From the NCBI RefSeq assembly GCF_002865585.1, contig NZ_CP025581.1, positions 3,286,001 through 3,350,000 on the forward strand: a stretch of 64,000 nucleotides of DNA, given 5' to 3'. Made by a program: the position numbers and the translations under genes. Shown here piece by piece: positions 1 through 8,676 of this stretch; the stretch's first letter is position 1, and the number at the start of each line of letters is the position of its first letter. The stretch comes from Nocardioides houyundeii. GTDB taxonomy: Bacteria; Actinomycetota; Actinomycetes; Propionibacteriales; Nocardioidaceae. Below the pieces are notes generated by a model, which did no database searches, had not been told where the DNA came from, and saw only the letters and a list, made by a program, of their open reading frames with translations.

Positions 1-2
1 CC

Positions 3-86
3 GATGCCGTGCTCGCCGAGCACTGGGCCGGCGGCGGTGGCACCGAGGTCGACTACGCGCTCAACCTGTGGTGGCGCCGCTTCTAG
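3..86 (+). CDS. C-terminal end of an unknown gene (5' truncated by the window)
   Basis: An open frame enters from the left edge and ends with TAG at 84-86, leaving only the last 27 residues, which finish with the aromatic/basic tail NLWWRRF. The codons are strongly G/C at third position, as in real genes here. The piece is too short for family assignment. It converges on the LacI-type regulator, so a sugar-utilisation gene is possible, but that is only a guess from context. Confidence 0.5.
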   Translation, partial: DAVLAEHWAGGGGTEVDYALNLWWRRF

Positions 87-90
87 CCAT

Positions 91-174
91 CGCCGGGCCG
101 GTCGCCGGGCCGGTCGCCGGGCCGGTCGCCGGGCCGGTCGCCGGGCCGGTCGCCGGGCCGGTCGCCGGGCCGGT
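91..174. repeat. 12-bp tandem repeat, 7 perfect copies
   Basis: Seven identical copies of CGCCGGGCCGGT run from 91 to 174 and a partial eighth (CGCCG) follows. The array starts 4 bases after the stop of the left-hand gene and ends 7 bases before the stop codon of the lacI-type gene, filling the gap between two convergent genes. Each unit contains GGCC and CCGG palindromic cores, so the array could fold into GC hairpins and act as a terminator region. That role is inference. Confidence 0.95.
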
Positions 175-181
175 CGCCGTG

Positions 182-1243
182 TCAGGCTCCGGTGCTCGAA
201 CCGCGGACGCTCAGGGTGGGGGTCAGCAGCACTCCGGGCATCGCCAGCGGCGGCGTGGCCAGCAGCCCCTGCAGGGCCCGGACCACCTCCACCGCCACCT
301 GCTCCAGCGGCTGCCGCACCGAGGTCAGTCCCGGCGGCACCACCTGGGCGACCTGGGAGTCGTCGAAGCCGACCACGGCCAGGTCACGCCCGGCCACCAT
401 GCCCCGGTCGAACAACGTCTGGAGCACGCCCAGGGCGAGGGTGTCCGAGGCGCAGACGAAGGCGGTGGGGTGCGCTTCGTCGATCAGCACCGCGGCGGCC
501 TCCCGCCCACTGGCCACCGTGTCCTCGACCCGGGAGGCGAGACCGGAGGTGGGCAGCCCGCGGGCGTGCATCGCCCGGGACCAGCCCGAGCGCCGGTCCT
601 CGCCGATGAAGGAGTCCTTGCGCCAGCCGATCCACGCGACCCGGGTGTGCCCCTGGTCGAGCAGGTGGTCGCAGGCCAGCGCCGCGCCGGCGGCACCGTC
701 GACGTCGACCCACGCGTGGCTGGCGTGCGGGTCCTCCCAGGGCCGGCCGAAGGCGACGAACGGGGCGCGTTGCTGGGTGAGCCACGCGGCCTGCGGGGCT
801 CCGAGGTAGGTGTCGGTGACGATGAAGGCGTCCACCGCGGTGGAGCGCAGCAAGTGGTCGTAGGCCGACAGCGGCTCGGTGTCGTCGTCGGCGAAGAGCA
901 GCACGTGGTACCCCACCTGGGCGGTCGCGGCGACCAGGGAGTGCACGAACCGGTCCATCAGCGCGTTGGCCGTGCCCTCCTGGGCGGGGGTGAACCGCAG
1001 GCCCACCAGGTGCGAGGCCCTGGTGCGCAGGCTGCGCGCCGCCCGGTTGGGCGAGTAGCCCAGCTCCGCGATGGCCTGCTGCACCCGGACCAGGGTGTCG
1101 GTGCGCAGCAGAGCGGGGTTGTTGACCGCGTTGGAGACCGTCTGCCGCGAGACGCCGGCACGCTCGGCGACGTCGGCCAGCGTCGGCGGATTCACCGGCA
1201 GGCTGGGGAAGGTCAGCGGCCCCTGGGCACCACGGTCCGACAC
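182..1243 (-). CDS. LacI-family transcriptional regulator
   Basis: A 353-residue sugar-responsive repressor. A LacI helix-turn-helix is visible near residues 21-45 (TLADVAERAGVSRQTVSNAVN), then the hinge helix region (SPNRAARSLRT), then a periplasmic-binding-protein-like effector domain filling the rest. I chose the GTG at 1243 because AGGAG lies 5 bases upstream and the HTH begins about 20 residues in; an in-frame ATG at 1408 would run into the radA promoter. The ligand is unknown. It is probably autoregulated through the operator at 1254-1265, and it would also be placed to act on a carbohydrate locus left of the window. Confidence 0.93.
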   Translation of the reverse strand: MSDRGAQGPLTFPSLPVNPPTLADVAERAGVSRQTVSNAVNNPALLRTDTLVRVQQAIAELGYSPNRAARSLRTRASHLVGLRFTPAQEGTANALMDRFVHSLVAATAQVGYHVLLFADDDTEPLSAYDHLLRSTAVDAFIVTDTYLGAPQAAWLTQQRAPFVAFGRPWEDPHASHAWVDVDGAAGAALACDHLLDQGHTRVAWIGWRKDSFIGEDRRSGWSRAMHARGLPTSGLASRVEDTVASGREAAAVLIDEAHPTAFVCASDTLALGVLQTLFDRGMVAGRDLAVVGFDDSQVAQVVPPGLTSVRQPLEQVAVEVVRALQGLLATPPLAMPGVLLTPTLSVRGSSTGA

Positions 1244-1253
1244 GTCACTCCTC

Positions 1254-1265
1254 TGGATCGTTCCA
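1254..1265. promoter_or_regulatory. Probable LacI-type operator (autoregulation)
   Basis: TGGATCGTTCCA is a near-perfect inverted repeat (TGGA/TCCA arms around a central CG), the usual shape of LacI-family operators. It sits between the Shine-Dalgarno of the lacI-type gene and a minus-strand -10 box TATGCT at 1275-1280, placing it just downstream of the likely transcription start. That suits a roadblock self-repression site. One inner position breaks the symmetry. Confidence 0.6.
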
Positions 1266-1387
1266 AGCCACGTCAGCATAGGCGCTGGCCGCTCGGGCGG
1301 ACCCGCTCGCGACCCCCGGCCACGTTTTGCGCACTCTGCTCGGCCGGGCGCCACGGGACTGTCGAGAGGGCTGTCGGTGGGGTGGCC

Positions 1388-1393
1388 TACGTT
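1388..1393 (+). promoter_or_regulatory. -10 box of a leaderless radA transcript
   Basis: TACGTT (TANNNT) ends exactly 7 bases before the radA ATG and there is no Shine-Dalgarno in between. In actinobacteria this spacing usually means that transcription starts at the A of the start codon. No convincing -35 is visible. Confidence 0.55.
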
Positions 1394-1400
1394 TGCGGCC

Positions 1401-2819
1401 ATGAGCAAACAGGCCCGTTCCCGTCCCGCCTACCGCTGCTCCGAGTGCGGGTGGGAGACGGCCAAGTGGGTCGGCCGGTGCGGGGAGTGCCAGGCCTGGG
1501 GCTCGGTGGCCGAGGCCGCCGCCCCCACCATGCGCACCGCCTCGGCCCCGGTGACCACGCCGGCGGTGCCGATCGGCCAGGTCTCGGTGGCGGAGTCGGC
1601 GTTCCGCTCCAGCGGGGTCCCCGAGCTGGACCGGGTGCTGGGCGGTGGCCTGGTGCCCGGGGCAGCGATCCTGCTGGCCGGCGAGCCCGGGGTCGGCAAG
1701 AGCACCCTGCTGCTCGAGGTGGCCGCCCAGACCGCGCGCTACAAGCACCGCACGCTCTACATCACCGGTGAGGAGTCCGCCTCCCAGGTGCGGCTGCGGG
1801 CCGACCGGACCAGCGCCGTGCACGACGAGCTCTACCTGGCCGCGGAGACCGACCTCGGCGCGGTGCTGACCCACATCGAGCAGGTGCGCCCGACCCTGGT
1901 GGTGGTCGACTCCATCCAGACCATCGGGGCCTCCGGCATCGAGGGCGTCCCCGGCGGCGTCACCCAGGTCAAGGAGGTCGCGGCCGCGCTGATCCGGGTG
2001 GCCAAGACGCGGAACATCACGATGGTGCTGATCGGTCACGTCACCAAGGACGGCTCGATCGCCGGTCCCCGGGTGCTCGAGCACGTGGTGGACGTCGTCC
2101 TGCACTTCGAGGGTGACCGCAACTCCCGCTTCCGGATGGTGCGGGCGATGAAGAACCGGTTCGGCCCGGTCGACGAGGTCGGCTGCTTCGACCTGTCCGC
2201 CGAGGGCATCAAGGCGGTCTCGGACCCCACCGGCCTGTTCGTGGAGCACCACAGCAAGCAGGTGCCCGGCACCTGCGTCGCGGTGACCATGGAGGGCCGG
2301 CGCCCGCTGCTGGCAGAGGTCCAGGCGCTGGTCACCCCCACGGCGGCGGAACGGCCCAGGCGCACCGTCTCGGGCGTGGACTCCTCCCGGGTCTCGATGG
2401 TGCTGGCCGTGCTCCAGCAGCACTGCGGCATCCGGCTGCACAACCACGACGTCTTCGTCTCAACCGTGGGCGGCGCCCGGCTCACCGAGCCCGCCAGCGA
2501 CCTGGCCATCGCCGTCGCGGTGGCGGGCGCCACCTTCGGCATCCCGGCCCCGCTCGGGGTGGTGGCGATGGGCGAGATCGGCCTGGCCGGCGAGCTGCGG
2601 CGGGTCCGCGACCTGCCTCAGCGGCTCGCGGAGGCAGCCCGCCTGGGGTTCAAGGTCGCGGTGGTGCCGAGCGAGCGGACCAAGCCCTCGGGCCCCCGGT
2701 CGCCGGAGTCCTGGACCATCGACGGCATGCAGGTCCTCGACGTGGGCGACGTCGCCTCAGCACTGGCGCTGCTGCGCCTCACGAACAGCAGGCACGGCTC
2801 ACTGCGTCCCCTAGACTGA
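1401..2819 (+). CDS. radA: DNA repair protein RadA (RadA/Sms branch-migration ATPase)
   Basis: 472 residues, close to the family length. It acts in the cytoplasm in recombination repair, helping to process and migrate recombination intermediates alongside RecA. A C4 zinc finger is formed by C13, C16, C27 and C30; the Walker A GEPGVGKST lies at about 93-101, a Walker B-like VVVDS near 167-171, the RadA signature KNRFG at 251-255, and a Lon-protease-like domain forms the C-terminal third. It is followed after 59 bases, including a hairpin, by disA, the usual actinobacterial pairing in which RadA modulates DisA. The start is the ATG 7 bases after TACGTT. Confidence 0.97.
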   Translation: MSKQARSRPAYRCSECGWETAKWVGRCGECQAWGSVAEAAAPTMRTASAPVTTPAVPIGQVSVAESAFRSSGVPELDRVLGGGLVPGAAILLAGEPGVGKSTLLLEVAAQTARYKHRTLYITGEESASQVRLRADRTSAVHDELYLAAETDLGAVLTHIEQVRPTLVVVDSIQTIGASGIEGVPGGVTQVKEVAAALIRVAKTRNITMVLIGHVTKDGSIAGPRVLEHVVDVVLHFEGDRNSRFRMVRAMKNRFGPVDEVGCFDLSAEGIKAVSDPTGLFVEHHSKQVPGTCVAVTMEGRRPLLAEVQALVTPTAAERPRRTVSGVDSSRVSMVLAVLQQHCGIRLHNHDVFVSTVGGARLTEPASDLAIAVAVAGATFGIPAPLGVVAMGEIGLAGELRRVRDLPQRLAEAARLGFKVAVVPSERTKPSGPRSPESWTIDGMQVLDVGDVASALALLRLTNSRHGSLRPLD

Positions 2820-2825
2820 CGCACG

Positions 2826-2847
2826 ACACCCCCTGTGACGGGGGTGT
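2826..2847 (+). terminator. Hairpin between radA and disA
   Basis: An 8-bp perfect stem (ACACCCCC / GGGGGTGT) with a 6-base loop, followed by a short T-containing tail, lies 7 bases after the radA stop. It could be a partial terminator or a processing site between two genes of one unit. Confidence 0.55.
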
Positions 2848-2878
2848 TGTCATGGGGAATCGCTGATGGAGGAACGTC

Positions 2879-3964
2879 ATGGTGGGCATCGAGCGCAGTG
2901 ACGAGAGCCTGCGTCTGCGCGCAACCCTGGCCTCCATCGCCCCGGGGACGATCCTGCGCGACGGCCTGGAGCGCATCCTGCGGGGCCGCACCGGGGCACT
3001 GATCGTGGTCGGCCACGACAAGCTGGTGGACTCCATCTCCAGCGGCGGCTTCACCCTGGACGTCCCGTTCACCGCCACCGGGCTCCGTGAGCTGGCGAAG
3101 ATGGACGGCGCCATCATCATCGACAACCACATCTCGCGCATCCACCGCGCCGCGGTGCACCTGATGCCCGACGCCACCATCCACTCCGACGAGACCGGCA
3201 CCCGGCACCGCACCGCCGACCGGGTGGCACGCCAGACCCGCTTCCCGGTGATCTCGGTGTCGCAGTCGATGCAGATCATCGCCGTGTACGTCGGCGAGAC
3301 CCGCTACGTGCTGGAGGACTCGGGCCAGATCCTCTCCCGCGCCAACCAGGCGCTGGCGACGCTGGAGCGCTACAAGCTGCGCCTGGACGAGGTCTCCTCC
3401 ACGCTGTCGGCGCTGGAGATCGAGGACCTCGTCACCGTCCGGGACGTCGCGGTGGTGGCCCAGCGGCTGGAGATGGTCACCCGCATCGCCCGCGAGATCG
3501 AGGACTACGTCCTGGAGCTCGGCACCGACGGCCGGCTGCTCTCGCTGCAGCTGGAGGAGCTGGTCACCGGGGTCGACGCCGACCGCGAGCTGGTCATCCG
3601 CGACTACCTGCCGCCGGGCAAGAACGCCAAGACCCCGGCCGAGCTGCTCACCGAGCTCGAGCTGCTCTCCCCCACCGAGCTGGTGGACCCCGCCTCGGTC
3701 GCCAAGGCGCTCGGGATGACCGCCGGCGACCACCTCGACGGGGCGGTCGCTCCTCGTGGCTACCGGCTGCTCGCCAAGGTGCCGCGCCTGCCCAGCCCGG
3801 TGGTCGACCGGCTGGTGGAGCACTTCGGCGGGCTCCAGCAGCTGCTCTCCGCGGGGATCGACGACCTGCAGGCCGTCGACGGCGTCGGCGAGCTGCGGGC
3901 CCGCAGCGTCCGTGAGGGGCTCTCCCGGCTCGCGGAGTCGAGCATCCTGGAGCGCTACGTCTGA
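2879..3964 (+). CDS. disA: Diadenylate cyclase DisA (c-di-AMP synthase, DNA-integrity scanner)
   Basis: 361 residues, full family length. It condenses two ATP molecules to cyclic di-AMP and pauses on branched DNA. The DAC domain occupies roughly residues 1-150 with the conserved DGA at 76-78 and GTRHRTA at 107-113; a helical linker follows, and a helix-hairpin-helix DNA-binding domain lies near 300-355 (LQAVDGVGELRARSVREGL). The start ATG is preceded by GGAGGA at good spacing. The radA-disA order is conserved in actinobacteria. No c-di-AMP phosphodiesterase is seen in the window. Confidence 0.98.
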   Translation: MVGIERSDESLRLRATLASIAPGTILRDGLERILRGRTGALIVVGHDKLVDSISSGGFTLDVPFTATGLRELAKMDGAIIIDNHISRIHRAAVHLMPDATIHSDETGTRHRTADRVARQTRFPVISVSQSMQIIAVYVGETRYVLEDSGQILSRANQALATLERYKLRLDEVSSTLSALEIEDLVTVRDVAVVAQRLEMVTRIAREIEDYVLELGTDGRLLSLQLEELVTGVDADRELVIRDYLPPGKNAKTPAELLTELELLSPTELVDPASVAKALGMTAGDHLDGAVAPRGYRLLAKVPRLPSPVVDRLVEHFGGLQQLLSAGIDDLQAVDGVGELRARSVREGLSRLAESSILERYV

Positions 3965-3984
3965 CCCCGGTCGCCGGGGGCGCC

Positions 3985-4854
3985 TCAGCTGGGGTCGTTC
4001 GGCTCCACGGCGCCCGAGGGCTGGACCGACGGCGTGCTCTGCGTCTTGTTCTTGTTCTTCTTCTTGCTCTTCTTGACCTTCTCGGGCTCGGGCGCCACGG
4101 TGCGGGTCTCCACCACCGGGAGCGGCACCCGCAGCTCGAACTGCACGTCCGTCGGCTCACCGGCGTACGCGGCTGCGACCACGTGGTAGAACCCCACGCG
4201 CGCCCAGTCGTTCTGCGCCGAGCAGTCCTCGCTGGAGCGGCGGCCGTTCCACCTCATCGGCACCACGGTGTCGCTGGCCTGGTAGATGACCACGTCCTGC
4301 GCAGGCAGCACCTGGGGGCAGTGCCTGCTCTGCCAGATGTCGTCGCTGCCGGAGGTGATCTTGACCGTGACGGTGTCGCCGGAGACCTGCCAGGTGCAGG
4401 CGGGCGTGGTCTTGGTGCGCAGGTTCAGCCCAATCTCCACCTGGCCACCGCCGCGCACCTCGCCCAGCACCGGGGTGACCACCACGTCCTCGTTGGCGCA
4501 GGGACCGGTGGGCTCGGGCAGCGGAGGCGGCGTCGGGCTGGGGGCGGGCGTCTCCACCACGGGCTGCTGGTCCTGCCCGCCGGTCGTCGCGGGCGCCGGC
4601 GACTCGGCACCCTCCGCGGGTGACTCGGCGGTCGACTCGGCGGCGTCGGCTCCGGCCTCTGCCCCTGGCTGGTCCTTGGGCTCCCCGGAGACGGTGGTGG
4701 CGGACACCCCGGTCTCGGGCTCCTGATCGCTGCTGCCGCCCAGGAGCCGCGCGGCGCCGAAGATCAGCAGGAAGACCACCGCCAGCAGCGTCAGGCGGCG
4801 GAACCAGTAGACCCTTGCGGGCAACGGGCCCTTGGGAGCGGTCAGCGCGGTCAT
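3985..4854 (-). CDS. Membrane-anchored protein of unknown function
   Basis: 289 residues with a short basic N-terminus, one transmembrane helix at about residues 18-38 (LTLLAVVFLLIFGAARLLGG), a long low-complexity Glu/Ala/Pro/Ser linker to about residue 120, and an extracellular beta-rich domain of about 130 residues. That domain contains four cysteines (near CANEDVVV, PACTW, RHCPQ and EDCSAQ) that could form two disulfides. The C-terminus is a Lys-rich tail (KVKKSKKKNKNKT). It is convergent with disA and divergent from mutY. I do not recognise the family; the layout suggests a cell-surface protein whose tail contacts anionic wall polymers, which is inference. Confidence 0.75.
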   Translation of the reverse strand: MTALTAPKGPLPARVYWFRRLTLLAVVFLLIFGAARLLGGSSDQEPETGVSATTVSGEPKDQPGAEAGADAAESTAESPAEGAESPAPATTGGQDQQPVVETPAPSPTPPPLPEPTGPCANEDVVVTPVLGEVRGGGQVEIGLNLRTKTTPACTWQVSGDTVTVKITSGSDDIWQSRHCPQVLPAQDVVIYQASDTVVPMRWNGRRSSEDCSAQNDWARVGFYHVVAAAYAGEPTDVQFELRVPLPVVETRTVAPEPEKVKKSKKKNKNKTQSTPSVQPSGAVEPNDPS

Positions 4855-4924
4855 GGCCGCCACCGTAGCCAGCGCTGGGCCGGGAGTGCGGGTGCCACAC
4901 CGGGGGTGGCTAGCATCGGCCTCG

Positions 4925-5791
4925 ATGAGTGCCCTGCACGGACCGATCCTCGACTGGTACGACGACCATGCCCGCGACCTGCCGTGGCGCACCGGCGAGG
5001 CGTCGCCGTGGTCGGTGATGGTCTCGGAGTTCATGCTGCAGCAGACCCCGGTGGCGCGGGTGCTGCCGGTGCACCAGGCCTGGCTGGAGCGCTGGCCGAC
5101 CCCGGCGCTGCTGGCCCAGGAGCCGGTCGGGGAGGCGCTGCGCATGTGGGGACGGCTGGGCTATCCCCGGCGGGCCCTGCGGCTGCACGCCAGCGCGGTC
5201 GCCATCTGCGAGCGCCACGGTGGGGAGGTTCCCCTCGACCGCGCCCAGCTGCTGGCACTGCCGGGCGTCGGGGACTACACGTCCGCGGCCATCGCCGCGT
5301 TCGCCTTCGGCCAGCGCCACGAGGTGCTGGACACCAACGTGCGTCGGGTCTTCGCGCGCGCGCTCGTCGGCGAGGAGCTCGCTGGCGCGTCGGTGACCCG
5401 GGGCGAGCGACTCGCAGCCCAGGAGCTGCTGCCCCAGGACCCCGCCACGGCGGCCACCTGGTCGGTGGCGGTGATGGAGCTCGGAGCGCTGGTCTGCCGG
5501 GCGACCAAGCCGGACTGCGGCTCCTGCCCGGTCGCCGACCTCTGTGCGTGGCGGGCGGCCGGCCACCCGGCGTACGACGGGCCGCCGCGGCGCGGTCAGG
5601 CCTGGGCCGGCACCGACCGGCAGTGCCGGGGCCGGATCATGGCGGTGCTGCGTGACAGCCCCGGGCCGGTGAGCGCGGTCGGCATCGAGGCCGCCTGGCA
5701 CGACGCCGGGCAGCGGGAGCGCTGCCTGGCGGCCCTGGTCGTCGACGGCCTGGTGGTGCCGGCGGGAGACCTGGGATACCGCCTGCCCTGA
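4925..5791 (+). CDS. mutY: A/G-specific adenine DNA glycosylase MutY
   Basis: 288 residues. It removes adenine mispaired with 8-oxoguanine or G. Catalytic E35 (SEFMLQQT) and D136 (VLDTNVRR) flank the helix-hairpin-helix LLALPGVGDYTSAA at about 109-122. The 4Fe-4S cluster ligands follow the C-X6-C-X2-C-X5-C pattern (CRATKPDCGSCPVADLC). The C-terminal NUDIX-like 8-oxoG recognition domain of long MutY proteins is reduced to about 85 residues, as is usual in actinobacteria. The ATG at 4925 was chosen because the HhH-GPD fold begins directly after it; no strong Shine-Dalgarno is seen. Confidence 0.95.
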   Translation: MSALHGPILDWYDDHARDLPWRTGEASPWSVMVSEFMLQQTPVARVLPVHQAWLERWPTPALLAQEPVGEALRMWGRLGYPRRALRLHASAVAICERHGGEVPLDRAQLLALPGVGDYTSAAIAAFAFGQRHEVLDTNVRRVFARALVGEELAGASVTRGERLAAQELLPQDPATAATWSVAVMELGALVCRATKPDCGSCPVADLCAWRAAGHPAYDGPPRRGQAWAGTDRQCRGRIMAVLRDSPGPVSAVGIEAAWHDAGQRERCLAALVVDGLVVPAGDLGYRLP

Positions 5792-5797
5792 CGACGT

Positions 5798-5845
5798 GGA
5801 CACATGACGGCGGGGACACATGACGGCGGGGACACATGACGGCGG
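5798..5845. repeat. 16-bp tandem repeat, 3 copies
   Basis: Three perfect head-to-tail copies of GGACACATGACGGCGG lie immediately after the mutY stop, between convergent mutY and clpC. They run into the left arm of the terminator hairpin. Confidence 0.9.
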
Positions 5846-5873
5846 CGCCCCGACCTGGAGAGGTCGGAGCGCC
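5844..5873. terminator. Bidirectional terminator between mutY and clpC
   Basis: A long hairpin: outer arms GGCGC/GCGCC, one C-A mismatch, inner arms CCGACCT/AGGTCGG, loop GGAG. It is centred between two converging genes and can serve both strands. Confidence 0.75.
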
Positions 5874-5897
5874 GTCGTGGTGAGGTGAGGTGAGCCT

Positions 5898-8471
5898 CTA
5901 GTCCTCGGACTTGGTGATGTCCACCGGGCCCGCGGAGTCGTCCGGTCCCTCCGAAGGAGGTCCGGCCACGTCGACCGTCTCGAGCGGCGGCATGTCGGGC
6001 AGCTTGCTGACCTTCTGACCCTCGAAGGTGAAGGTCGCGGTCGGACCCTCGCCCTCGACGTCGACCAGGATGATCTGGCCGGGGCCGATCTCCCCGAAGA
6101 GCATCTTCTCGGCCAGGGTGTCCTCGATCTCGCGCTGCACGGTGCGGCGCAGCGGCCGGGCACCGAGCACCGGGTCGAAGCCCCGGGTCGCGAGCAGCTG
6201 CTTGGCGGCCGGGGTCAGCTCGAGCTGCATGTCCCGGTCCTTGAGCCGCTTCTCCACCGCGTCGATCATGTTGTCGACCATGGAGACGATCTGCTCCTGC
6301 GAGAGCGGCGGGAAGACGATGATCTCGTCCACGCGGTTGAGGAACTCGGGGCGGAAGTGCTGCTTCAGCTCCTCCGACACCTTGCTCTTCATCCGGTCGT
6401 AGGAGCCCGCCGCGTCACCGGTCTGGGCGAAGCCCAGGTTGACGGACTTGGCGATGTCCCTGGTGCCGAGGTTGGTGGTCATGATGATGACGGTGTTCTT
6501 GAAGTCGACCACCCGGCCCTGGGAGTCGGTCAGGCGACCTTCCTCCAGGATCTGCAGCAGGCTGTTGAAGATGTCCGGGTGGGCCTTCTCGACCTCGTCG
6601 AACAGCACCACCGAGAACGGCTTGCGCCGCACCTTCTCGGTGAGCTGGCCACCCTCTTCGTAGCCGACGTAGCCGGGAGGCGATCCGAAGAGCCGCGAGA
6701 CGGTGTGCTTCTCGCTGAACTCGCTCATGTCGAGCTGGATGAGCGAGTCCTCGTCGCCGAACAGGAAGTCGGCCAGCGTCTTGGACAGCCAGGTCTTGCC
6801 GACGCCGGAGGGGCCGGCGAAGATGAACGACCCACCGGGACGCTTGGGGTCCTTGAGCCCGGCACGGGTACGTCGGATCGCGCGGGAGAGAGCCTTGACG
6901 GCCTCCTCCTGTCCGATGACCCGCTTGTGGAGCTCCTCCTCCATGTTGAGCAGGCGGGTGGACTCCGCCTCGGAGAGCTTGACGATCGGGATCCCGGTCG
7001 CGACCGCCAGCACCTCGGCGATCAGCTCCTCGTCGACCTCGGCGATCTCGTCCATGTCACCGGCGCGCCACTGCTTCTCGCGCTCGGCCTTCTTGGCGAT
7101 GAGCTGCTTCTCCTCGTCGCGCAGGCTGGCCGCGGCCTCGAAGTCCTGGCCGTCGATGGCGCCCTCCTTGCGCTGACGCACCTCGGCGATCTGCTCGTCG
7201 AAGGCACGCAGGTCCGGCGGCGCGGTCATCCGGCGGATCCGGAGCCTGGAGCCGGCCTCGTCGATCAGGTCGATGGCCTTGTCCGGGAGGAACCGGTCGG
7301 AGATGTAGCGGTCGGCCAGGGTGGCCGCGGAGACCAGCGCCTCGTCGGTGATGGTCACCCGGTGGTGCGCCTCGTAGCGGTCGCGCAGGCCCTTGAGCAT
7401 CTCGATCGTGTGGGCGATCGACGGCTCGGCGACCTGGATCGGCTGGAAGCGGCGCTCCAGGGCGGCGTCCTTCTCGAGGTACTTGCGGTATTCGTCGAGA
7501 GTGGTGGCGCCGATGGTCTGCAGCTCGCCCCGGGCCAGCATCGGCTTGAGGATGCTGGCGGCGTCGATGGCGCCCTCGGCGGCACCCGCACCCACCAGGG
7601 TGTGGATCTCGTCGATGAACAGCACGATGTCGCCGCGCGTGCGGATCTCCTTGAGCACCTTCTTCAGGCGCTCCTCGAAGTCACCGCGGTAGCGGCTGCC
7701 GGCCACCAGGGCACCCAGGTCGAGGGTGTAGATCTGCTTGTCCTTGAGCGTCTCGGGCACGTTGCCGCGGACGATGTCCTGGGCCAGGCCCTCCACGATC
7801 GTGGTCTTGCCCACGCCGGGCTCCCCGATCAGCACGGGGTTGTTCTTCGTGCGGCGCGACAGGATCTGCATCACGCGCTCGATCTCCTGCGCACGGCCGA
7901 TGACCGGGTCGAGCTTGCCCTCGCGGGCGGCCTGGGTCAGGTTGCGGCCGAACTGGTCCAGGACCAGCGAGGAGGACGGGGCCTCGCCGCCGGCGGTGCC
8001 GGTGCCGGTGGCAGCACCGGCCGACTCCTTGCCCTGGAAGCCGGAGAGGAGCTGGATGACCTGCTGGCGGACCCGGTTGAGGTCCGCGCCGAGCTTCTGC
8101 AGCACCTGGGCCGCGACGCCCTCGCCCTCGCGGATCAGGCCGAGCAGGATGTGCTCGGTGCCGATGTAGGAGTGACCGAGCTGCAGCGCCTCGCGCAGGG
8201 AGAGCTCGAGCACCTTCTTGGCGCGCGGGGTGAACGGGATGTGGCCCGAGGGTGCCTGCTGGCCCTGGCCGATGATCTCCTCGACCTGGGCGCGCACGGC
8301 CTCCAGCGAGATGTCGAGGGACTCCAGAGCTTTGGCGGCCACGCCCTCGCCCTCGTGGATGAGGCCGAGCAGGATGTGCTCGGTACCGATGTAGTTGTGC
8401 GAGAGCATGCGGGCCTCTTCTTGGGCCAGCACGACAACTCGTCGGGCTCGGTCGGTGAACCGCTCGAACAT
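5898..8471 (-). CDS. clpC: ATP-dependent Clp protease ATP-binding subunit ClpC
   Basis: 857 residues, an AAA+ unfoldase that feeds proteins to ClpP. It has a Clp_N double repeat (about 1-145), AAA1 with Walker [10 protein letters not shown], a UVR/middle coiled segment rich in Glu/Arg/Lys, AAA2 with GPSGVGKT, and a ClpB-type D2 small domain. The C-terminal tail after about residue 815 is acidic/proline-rich. The ATG at 8471 opens the standard N-terminus [11 protein letters not shown], with GAGG shortly upstream. It is transcribed alone; the 205 bases upstream of it hold no gene. Confidence 0.98.
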   Translation of the reverse strand: MFERFTDRARRVVVLAQEEARMLSHNYIGTEHILLGLIHEGEGVAAKALESLDISLEAVRAQVEEIIGQGQQAPSGHIPFTPRAKKVLELSLREALQLGHSYIGTEHILLGLIREGEGVAAQVLQKLGADLNRVRQQVIQLLSGFQGKESAGAATGTGTAGGEAPSSSLVLDQFGRNLTQAAREGKLDPVIGRAQEIERVMQILSRRTKNNPVLIGEPGVGKTTIVEGLAQDIVRGNVPETLKDKQIYTLDLGALVAGSRYRGDFEERLKKVLKEIRTRGDIVLFIDEIHTLVGAGAAEGAIDAASILKPMLARGELQTIGATTLDEYRKYLEKDAALERRFQPIQVAEPSIAHTIEMLKGLRDRYEAHHRVTITDEALVSAATLADRYISDRFLPDKAIDLIDEAGSRLRIRRMTAPPDLRAFDEQIAEVRQRKEGAIDGQDFEAAASLRDEEKQLIAKKAEREKQWRAGDMDEIAEVDEELIAEVLAVATGIPIVKLSEAESTRLLNMEEELHKRVIGQEEAVKALSRAIRRTRAGLKDPKRPGGSFIFAGPSGVGKTWLSKTLADFLFGDEDSLIQLDMSEFSEKHTVSRLFGSPPGYVGYEEGGQLTEKVRRKPFSVVLFDEVEKAHPDIFNSLLQILEEGRLTDSQGRVVDFKNTVIIMTTNLGTRDIAKSVNLGFAQTGDAAGSYDRMKSKVSEELKQHFRPEFLNRVDEIIVFPPLSQEQIVSMVDNMIDAVEKRLKDRDMQLELTPAAKQLLATRGFDPVLGARPLRRTVQREIEDTLAEKMLFGEIGPGQIILVDVEGEGPTATFTFEGQKVSKLPDMPPLETVDVAGPPSEGPDDSAGPVDITKSED

Positions 8472-8676
8472 GTGCGCCTCGATTCTTAGCTGTGCACAGG
8501 TGTTTCGTCGTTGCCGAACGCGAGACGCCCCGCCGCCGTGAGGCGCCGCGGACGCAAAGGTGCGGACGTGTGTTCCAACTCTGTCCACAGCCTACGTGTT
8601 CCCACCGACCACACCAGAGCGGTCCGCTCACAGCGAACAGGGGCGGAGCGACCCCGTGCGCCGCTCAGCGCCACGC

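Noticed and set aside
91..174. CRISPR-like array
   Set aside because: Head-to-tail 12-bp units without spacers; no cas genes in the window.
4925..5791. Truncated MutY lacking a full C-terminal domain
   Set aside because: A short C-terminal region is usual for actinobacterial MutY; all catalytic and cluster residues are present.
6357..8489. 710-codon plus-strand frame
   Set aside because: Antisense shadow of clpC with no recognisable domain.
8509..8545. Possible ClgR-type sites upstream of clpC (CGTTGCCGAACG, CGCCGTGAGGCG)
   Set aside because: Both are short palindromes but neither fits the published CGCYNANRGCG spacing, and such GC palindromes are frequent by chance here.
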